Below, piece by piece: positions 6,636-12,124 of a DNA stretch of 14,972 nt. The position numbers were made by a program, and so were the translations under genes. The DNA lies in assembly GCA_013041975.1 (NCBI GenBank), contig JABDQZ010000133.1:1-14972 (forward strand), read 5' to 3'. Within the stretch, counting starts at the first letter, position 1, and each line of letters starts with the position of its first letter. The notes under the pieces are model-generated. The model searched no databases. It was not told the origin of the DNA and saw only the letters and a list, made by a program, of their open reading frames with translations. This DNA comes from Gammaproteobacteria bacterium. GTDB taxonomy: Bacteria; Pseudomonadota; Gammaproteobacteria; Chromatiales; Chromatiaceae.

Positions 6636-7358
6636 ATGTCTGATCCAATATCAGAGCTTTCTAGAAAATATCACAAGCAGCAATCCGTTTTCGGACGCCT
6701 GGTTACAAAAACCCAGCTCGCATTCAAGCGTAGATTGTGGAAAGCCGTTGTTTCATCTTCTTATTTCTTAAAGCGTGCACTGGATATTATTGCCAGCCTG
6801 GTTGCGATTATCTTGTTGTCTCCAGTCTTTCTATTCGCCTGGTTGGCAATCAAGCTAGAAGACCCGGGACCATCAATTTTTAAACAACAGCGTGTGGGTC
6901 GTTGGGGAAAGCTTTTCACTATGTACAAGTTCCGCTCCATGGTGATGGAAGCCGAAAAGCTGAAAAGCCAGTTGTTGGATCAAAATGAATCTGAGGCGGG
7001 CGTAATTTTCAAAATGAAAAAGGACCCAAGAATTACCCGGGTTGGCGCGATCATCAGAAAGTTTTCCATTGATGAGTTACCGCAGTTATTCAATGTACTT
7101 AATGGCGACATGTCGCTGGTAGGTCCCCGGCCGCCGGTTATAGCCGAAGTTCAGGAATATTCGCTTTCCGATCGTCGTCGACTGGATGTTACCCCTGGGA
7201 TTACCTGTATCTGGCAGGTCAGTGGTCGATCGGATATCGATTTTGCAGGACAAGTCAGGCTGGATGTCCAGTACATCAACAGCCAGAGCTTTGTAAACGA
7301 CATAATTATCCTGTTCAAAACGGTTCCAGCAGTATTGCTGGGTAAAGGAGCTTACTAA
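6636..7358 (+). CDS. Monotopic phosphoglycosyl transferase (bacterial sugar transferase family), short form
   Basis: Transfers a sugar-phosphate from a nucleotide sugar to undecaprenyl phosphate on the inner face of the cytoplasmic membrane, the step that starts a lipid-linked repeat unit. The 240 residues carry the whole catalytic core: KRALDI (46-51) opening the membrane-inserted helix (about 48-72), DPGP (76-79), QQRVG (84-88), KFRSM (98-102), the catalytic Asp-Glu pair D146-E147 in SIDELPQLFN, GPRP (163-166) and PGITCIWQVSGR (187-198). It lacks the four-helix and CoA-binding-like N-terminal region of WcaJ/WbaP, having only about 45 polar residues before the core. The Shine-Dalgarno sequence is weak (ACGGGA). 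Its stop overlaps the next start by one base (TAATG), and the next protein ends in a degenerate copy of this same fold. Confidence 0.92.
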   Translation: MSDPISELSRKYHKQQSVFGRLVTKTQLAFKRRLWKAVVSSSYFLKRALDIIASLVAIILLSPVFLFAWLAIKLEDPGPSIFKQQRVGRWGKLFTMYKFRSMVMEAEKLKSQLLDQNESEAGVIFKMKKDPRITRVGAIIRKFSIDELPQLFNVLNGDMSLVGPRPPVIAEVQEYSLSDRRRLDVTPGITCIWQVSGRSDIDFAGQVRLDVQYINSQSFVNDIIILFKTVPAVLLGKGAY

Positions 7359-8806
7359 TGAAATACACCCACCCGATTCGTCATGCCTTCATCGTCGAAA
7401 ACGCTGCGGCAGAATCTATGGCCCCCTTACTGGAAAAGCGCTCTGTCGCCATGTTGCCTTTCGCCGGTAAACCTCTCATTCAATTCTGGTGTGAACATCT
7501 GAGTCTGATAGGGGTTACCCACCTTAAGATTTTTGTAAGACGCTATCCTGAGCAGGTCAGGACCTTCGTTGGTGAAGGTGAACGATGGGGTCTGTCTATC
7601 GATGTGATTACTCTACCTGAATCACTTGATAGTAAGGAATCGTTTCGTTTCGTTATGCCAGCCATTCAAGAACAGAGTTTTATTGTCAGCCTGGACCGTT
7701 TTCCTGCAGCAGACCTGGCAGCATGGCTTGAATCAGAAACCGTTATCCAAATTGTTGAAAATGATATGGCTCTCGAGTCTATCGCTGACCTTTCTGTGGT
7801 TAATGAAATGATGATAAGGGACATCGTTGATGGGAAAACAGTGTCTAAACCAGGTAAAAGAAGGTTGATGACACGGAAAATCGCATCTCCCCGTGATTTC
7901 TGGCAAATCAACATGGACGTAATAAACGCCGATATTCCCGATCCGTTACCTTTAGGTTTCGAGGTGGAAAGTGGCCTGCATCTGGAAGTGGGAGTGCAGA
8001 TAAAACCAGGGTTTGAATTTAAATCAGCCTGCAGGCTTGGTCGTCACAGTCTCATTAATTCAAATGTGAGCCTGGGGAGTTCGGTTGTAATTGGCGCAGA
8101 TACAATCATTGATGGTGAAAGCTCGATTAATGAATCGGTTATTTTTGATCATACCTATATCGGCTCACATTCAGAATTAAACCGGGTCATCGTCGATGGT
8201 CCAATGATTTACCATGTCGATCTAGAGCAGGCAACCTGGATTGATGATGCGTCAATTATTGGTTCGACAAAGATAAAACCGAGAAGGGTTAGTTACTCAC
8301 AACGCCTGGCAGCCATTCTACTGTTGTCAGTATTAGTCTGGCCAATCGTGATTTTTTACCTCGGTCGCCATATTGTGAATAAAACAGCGATTGTTGAGAA
8401 CAAACTTTATTTACCTGCCGGACGTAATCTCAATGGTGAAGTCAACTTCACAGAACTGCCAGTTTTATCGCTTGATATAGAGCACGTTGGCTGGAGGAAG
8501 GCCACCTGGTTGGTTCATGTTGTTAAAGGTGATCTGGCCCTGGTGGGTACATCAGCTCAACAAAGCAAAACGATAATTTATCCACATTGGGCTGTTGATC
8601 ATATTTGGGAAATGCCCGGGGTAATTAATCTTGAAGATTTCAATTCCGGCAGTGTCAACACTACCGAAAGTCACTTTGTCAGTGATGCCTTCTACCTTGC
8701 CACGTGTGGTGTGAAAACCAATCTAAAAATGATTTTCAAGTGGATAACAGTTTTGTTCACTTTTAACCGTAAACAGTCTGATCAAATTAAATTGAAAGGA
8801 GCTTAA
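7358..8806 (+). CDS. Degenerate nucleotidyltransferase + left-handed beta-helix + degenerate phosphoglycosyl transferase fusion
   Basis: 482 residues in three parts. Residues 8-115 resemble a sugar nucleotidyltransferase (VAMLPFAGKPLIQFWCEHL at 30-48, GVTHLKIFV at 52-60), but the nucleotide-binding GGxGTR loop is absent, replaced by ENAAAESMAPLLEKRS (14-29). Residues 205-308 hold hexapeptide-like turns of a left-handed beta-helix (RLGRHSLINSNVSLGSSVVI, 226-245). After a hydrophobic helix (317-335), the C-terminus aligns with the phosphoglycosyl transferase encoded just upstream: KGDLALVG (390-397) corresponds to NGDMSLVG, MPGVI (419-423) to TPGIT, and LKMIFKWITVLF (456-467) to its final helix. 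The catalytic Asp-Glu is replaced by R380-K381, GPRP by GTSA, and KFRSM is missing. Both enzymatic ends therefore look inactive; a scaffold or regulatory partner of the active transferase is inferred. AAAGGAG precedes the ATG by 7 bases. Confidence 0.82.
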   Translation: MKYTHPIRHAFIVENAAAESMAPLLEKRSVAMLPFAGKPLIQFWCEHLSLIGVTHLKIFVRRYPEQVRTFVGEGERWGLSIDVITLPESLDSKESFRFVMPAIQEQSFIVSLDRFPAADLAAWLESETVIQIVENDMALESIADLSVVNEMMIRDIVDGKTVSKPGKRRLMTRKIASPRDFWQINMDVINADIPDPLPLGFEVESGLHLEVGVQIKPGFEFKSACRLGRHSLINSNVSLGSSVVIGADTIIDGESSINESVIFDHTYIGSHSELNRVIVDGPMIYHVDLEQATWIDDASIIGSTKIKPRRVSYSQRLAAILLLSVLVWPIVIFYLGRHIVNKTAIVENKLYLPAGRNLNGEVNFTELPVLSLDIEHVGWRKATWLVHVVKGDLALVGTSAQQSKTIIYPHWAVDHIWEMPGVINLEDFNSGSVNTTESHFVSDAFYLATCGVKTNLKMIFKWITVLFTFNRKQSDQIKLKGA

Positions 8807-8810
8807 TCCA

Positions 8811-9146
8811 ATGAATGTATCAACAGAAGTTAACAACACGATTACTGTCGCAAGACTGGATGGGCGTCTCGATGCCGCTGCAGTTCGCAATTATCGTGAT
8901 GAATTGAAGAAAACCACAGAAGGCCTGGATAAATGGATGATTTTGAACATGGAAAATGTCGATTTCATTGATTCCTCCGGACTTGGCTTGATTGTGTCGC
9001 TGGTCAGAAATGCCAGGGAAAACAATGCAGATGTCGCTATTTCAAACCTGTCGGCTCAGGCGCAGACCTTGTTTGAACTGACTCGTATGACGCGTATTTT
9101 TTCAATTTACGCTGATGAAAATTCAGCTTTGGAATCATTGTCATAA
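8811..9146 (+). CDS. STAS-domain protein (anti-sigma factor antagonist-like)
   Basis: 111 residues that form one complete STAS domain of the SpoIIAA/RsbV type. It begins with the strand TITVARLDGRLDA (10-22) and has the signature DFIDSSGLGLIV (51-62); S55 or S56 is the expected serine phosphorylation site, S56 matching SpoIIAA Ser58 by motif. It ends with the usual helix TLFELTRMTRIFSIY. Such proteins bind a serine kinase or anti-sigma partner depending on phosphorylation. No RsbW-type kinase or PP2C phosphatase is in this window, so the partner must lie elsewhere. The gene sits 4 bases after the degenerate fusion gene with AAAGGAG at 8795-8801. Vibrio fischeri SypA is a precedent for a STAS protein controlling polysaccharide production. 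Confidence 0.9.
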   Translation: MNVSTEVNNTITVARLDGRLDAAAVRNYRDELKKTTEGLDKWMILNMENVDFIDSSGLGLIVSLVRNARENNADVAISNLSAQAQTLFELTRMTRIFSIYADENSALESLS

Positions 9147-9172
9147 GGCAATGGACCAGGAGTAACATCGTC

Positions 9173-10120
9173 ATGGATTCTGATTGGCTTGAAAACCTCG
9201 AACATCGATTAGGCACTCATGCATACGCAAAGCGTATGCGACGGCAGACTAAGCGTGTAGCTTTCAAACTGTCAGGCAAGGGGACGCACGTCTATTGGGA
9301 AAATATCGATCCCATGTACCGTGTTTTACAGAAATCTTTAAGGATGATGGGGCTTTTAAAAAAAGCTCAGCAAAATACCATGGACTTTCGTATTGAGGAA
9401 ATACCGGTAACGCTAAAACGCTTACCTGAAACATTTCATCATTACCGAATCCTGCATTTATCCGATTTACATATAGATTTCATGCACGATGAAGGAGAGC
9501 GTCTTATTGAACACTTGCAAACTCTGCACTTCGACCTATGTGTGATTACCGGTGATTACCGTTTTCATACCGGTGGTGTTTCTGATGGCGTCATTGAGGG
9601 TATGAAAAAACTTATGCCATCACTGGAATGCAAAGACGGGGTAATCGGTATCCTGGGAAATCATGATGACCTGGAAATAGTGCCACATTTAGAGTCACTC
9701 GGCATAAAGGTGCTGCTTAACGAATCCCTTGCAGTGCAAAGAGATCAGGCGTTTATCTGGATTGCCGGAGTAGAAGATCCCCATTATTACCAGACCGATG
9801 ATATTGACAAGGCATTACACAAGGTACCTGCTGAAGAAACCATCATCCTATTGGCACATTCTCCGGAGATTATTGATGAAGCCGATGAAATTGGCATCGA
9901 CTACTACCTCTGTGGGCATACACATGGTGGTCAGGTTTGCCTGCCTGGTGGGATGCCGATAATTACCAACACACGAAATAAAAGGCGTTTTTCCCGCGGT
10001 AGTTGGGAATATGGCGATTTGAAAGGTTACACCTCGCGTGGCACAGGCTCTTCGGGGCTGCCGATCAGGGTTTTTTGTCCCCCTGAAATTACCATACACA
10101 CTTTACATGTTGCTCAATAA
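9173..10120 (+). CDS. Calcineurin-like metallophosphoesterase (YkuE/YaeI-like)
   Basis: 315 residues with the full metal-binding set: SDLH (97-100), GDYR (127-130), GNHDD (162-166), AHSP (228-231) and CGHTHGGQV (247-255). This arrangement, ending in GHTHGGQ, is that of the YkuE/YaeI/LpxG group, which acts on phospholipid-like or nucleotide-diphospho substrates. Members usually start with a membrane anchor; here the first 90 residues are basic and helical (for example KRMRRQTKRVAFKLSGKG, 20-37) with no clear membrane helix, suggesting peripheral attachment at most. AGGAG at 9158-9162 supports the ATG at 9173. Its place between two STAS-encoding genes and among glycan genes suggests a diphosphate-lipid or nucleotide-sugar substrate, but this is inferred from position only. 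Confidence 0.88.
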   Translation: MDSDWLENLEHRLGTHAYAKRMRRQTKRVAFKLSGKGTHVYWENIDPMYRVLQKSLRMMGLLKKAQQNTMDFRIEEIPVTLKRLPETFHHYRILHLSDLHIDFMHDEGERLIEHLQTLHFDLCVITGDYRFHTGGVSDGVIEGMKKLMPSLECKDGVIGILGNHDDLEIVPHLESLGIKVLLNESLAVQRDQAFIWIAGVEDPHYYQTDDIDKALHKVPAEETIILLAHSPEIIDEADEIGIDYYLCGHTHGGQVCLPGGMPIITNTRNKRRFSRGSWEYGDLKGYTSRGTGSSGLPIRVFCPPEITIHTLHVAQ

Positions 10121-10140
10121 TATTTTACAGGAATGCAGCT

Positions 10141-11754
10141 ATGAACCAGCAAGAACCTAAAAATGATAATCAAGTAGATTCAAGTGTGATTTTGGGTCTG
10201 CCGATCGATAATCTCACTATGGATGAAACAATAGAGAAAATCTTTTCCATGATCGATCAGTTTAAGATAGATCAGAAGCCCAGGCTGGTTGGTTCGGTCA
10301 ATGTTGATAATCTCGTGATGACACATTCCTGGTTACCTGGCAGAACGCCCAGGCACCCTGAAATGCTTGAAATTCTCCGCAGTGCTGACCTGGTCAATGC
10401 TGATGGAATGCCTCTGGTCTGGTTAAGTAAACTGATTGGCGAGCCACTAAAAGAGAGAGTCGCTGGTGCTGACCTTGTTCCGGCTCTTTGTGAAGCTGCA
10501 GTATTACATAATGCCCGTGTATTTCTGCTCGGTGGTCAGGATGAGGTAACAAATAAGGCGGCTGAAAAATTGGTGCGAGATAATCCAGGACTTGAAATAT
10601 GCGGTATCGCCACGCCTTTTGTAAATATTGAAGGTGAAAACATTGATGATGAAAAAAATGACCTGACGCTTGTTGATCAAATCAACCAGGCGAAACCTGA
10701 TCTTCTATTTATCGGTTTTGGGAATCCCAAGCAGCTGATCTGGTTTCAGCGAAACCGGGATCGACTCAACGTACCTGTTTCAATTGGTGTGGGTGGGACT
10801 TTTGATTTTATTGCAGGTAATGTCAAACGGGCACCGCGGTGGATGCAGAAAAATGGCCTGGAATGGATATACAGGTTTACCCAGGATCCGAAAAGACTTT
10901 GGAAACGATATGTTATAGGTCTGGCGAAGTTTGCAGTAATGTCATTGCCCTTGATGATAAATCGTTCTTTTAATAGATTATTGAATCCGCACAAAGCAAA
11001 GTTTGCCAAAACAGGAGTCACCGGCCACCAGCTGACAACACTGGATTCAAAAAATGTAGAAAGCTTTATACATGAAGATCAAAGATACCGGGTGATTTGT
11101 CTTCCCAGAACCGTGGATAGGAACTGGTATGAAGATAATGCAATCTTTTTGCAGTTTCATATTAACCAGGCTAGCCCACTGCTTTTCGATTTTTCTGAAG
11201 TAGAGCTGATGGAGTCGAGTATGATGGCTTTCTTCAGTAAGCTATTAAACGCCGATAAGCAAGATCGCATTCACTGTATCAAACTTGATCACCCTGCATT
11301 AATCCGAAATTTAAAGTTTAACAGGATATACGATGTGTTTGAGAGGCATGTGTTTTCCTCAACAACTGAGTTGCTTGAGGCTCAACCAAGTGAAAAGCAA
11401 TTTTCTAATTTCTACTACCTTGTGAATATTGAGGAGAATGTCAGCGTGATTCGCTTGTTTGGGCGCCTGGATTTTGCAGAAATGAGAAAGATAAACTTTG
11501 ACGAAATTTATGCTTCTACATTAGGTCAGGCAACAGTGTTTGATCTTACAGACCTTGAATTCGTTGACAGTAGTGGTCTGGTGTTCTTTATCAAGTTTAA
11601 AAAACATTTTGATGAAACCAATCGTCCTCTTTCATTAAGTAACCTGAACCCAGTGACTCAACAGGTCTTCATAATAACCAGGTTAAACAAGTTGTTTGAT
11701 ATTGAAACAGACAAGGTGAAATCTGTTGCAAAGCTCGGTGTAGCCAATGCGTAA
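10141..11754 (+). CDS. WecG/TagA/CpsF-family glycosyltransferase (GT26) fused to two STAS domains
   Basis: 537 residues. Residues 15-275 form a complete GT26 enzyme: VNVDNLVM (53-60), SADLVNADGMPLVWLSK (81-97) with D88 at the position of the proposed catalytic Asp of TagA, RVAGADLVP (106-114), RVFLLGG (126-132), PDLLFIGFGNPKQ (186-198), VGGTFDFIAG (217-226) and the basic C-terminal WIYRF...RLWKRY. GT26 enzymes add a second sugar to a lipid-linked first sugar. Two STAS modules follow. The first (about 305-405) is degenerate, with MESSMM (357-362) where DSSGL is expected. The second (about 425-530) is canonical, with FVDSSGLVFF (474-483), S477/S478 being candidate phosphorylation sites. AGGAA at 10129-10133 sets the start. 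The ORF is continuous and both halves keep family motifs, so the fusion looks real. Confidence 0.9.
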   Translation: MNQQEPKNDNQVDSSVILGLPIDNLTMDETIEKIFSMIDQFKIDQKPRLVGSVNVDNLVMTHSWLPGRTPRHPEMLEILRSADLVNADGMPLVWLSKLIGEPLKERVAGADLVPALCEAAVLHNARVFLLGGQDEVTNKAAEKLVRDNPGLEICGIATPFVNIEGENIDDEKNDLTLVDQINQAKPDLLFIGFGNPKQLIWFQRNRDRLNVPVSIGVGGTFDFIAGNVKRAPRWMQKNGLEWIYRFTQDPKRLWKRYVIGLAKFAVMSLPLMINRSFNRLLNPHKAKFAKTGVTGHQLTTLDSKNVESFIHEDQRYRVICLPRTVDRNWYEDNAIFLQFHINQASPLLFDFSEVELMESSMMAFFSKLLNADKQDRIHCIKLDHPALIRNLKFNRIYDVFERHVFSSTTELLEAQPSEKQFSNFYYLVNIEENVSVIRLFGRLDFAEMRKINFDEIYASTLGQATVFDLTDLEFVDSSGLVFFIKFKKHFDETNRPLSLSNLNPVTQQVFIITRLNKLFDIETDKVKSVAKLGVANA

Positions 11755-12124
11755 GTATCGATTTCATTATATAACTGTTTTTCTGCTCATTGTTGCATCA
11801 GTCAGTTTTCTATGGACAAAGCATCTGGATCAGATAGAGGTATTAATGATTACAATGGATGAATTTGATTGGTACAAGGCAGATACTGCATGCAGTAATA
11901 TGGAGGGTGGCTGGCGTTTGCCCTCTATCAGTCAACTCGTGGGTTTGTTCTACTTAAATTCGGATACCCGTTGGAAAAGTGCTACGGATTACTGGAGTGA
12001 TACCCGAATTAATGGTCGTGGTTTCGGCTTGAATACCAGGCTCGGTATATTAAGTTTCGATGTGTTGCGTGACCAAGATCACTTTATTTGCGTACGAAAC
12101 AAAAACTTACTGGCTGGCCGCTAA
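11747..12124 (+). CDS. Small membrane-anchored Lcl_C/DUF1566-like protein
   Basis: 125 residues. An N-terminal signal-anchor (ITVFLLIVASVSFLW, 9-23) follows a short basic start, so the rest is probably periplasmic. The remainder matches the core pattern of the Lcl C-terminal/DUF1566 domain: FDWYKADTACSN (40-51), GGWRLPSISQLVGLF (54-68), DYWSDTR (81-87) and a final HFICVRN (112-118). C49 and C115 are the only cysteines and fit a conserved disulfide. The fold is related to C-type-lectin-like modules and may bind glycan; no enzymatic residue is evident. The start overlaps the GT26-STAS gene by eight bases and has no clear ribosome-binding site, suggesting coupled translation. The 3' end overlaps the convergent kinase gene by 18 bases. 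Confidence 0.72.
   Translation: MRKYRFHYITVFLLIVASVSFLWTKHLDQIEVLMITMDEFDWYKADTACSNMEGGWRLPSISQLVGLFYLNSDTRWKSATDYWSDTRINGRGFGLNTRLGILSFDVLRDQDHFICVRNKNLLAGR

Noticed and set aside
2003..12124. An exosortase/PEP-CTERM locus
   Set aside because: The glycosyltransferases and sigma-54 promoters recall such loci, but no exosortase, PEP-CTERM protein, PrsK/PrsR or XrtA-type chain-length genes are in the window.
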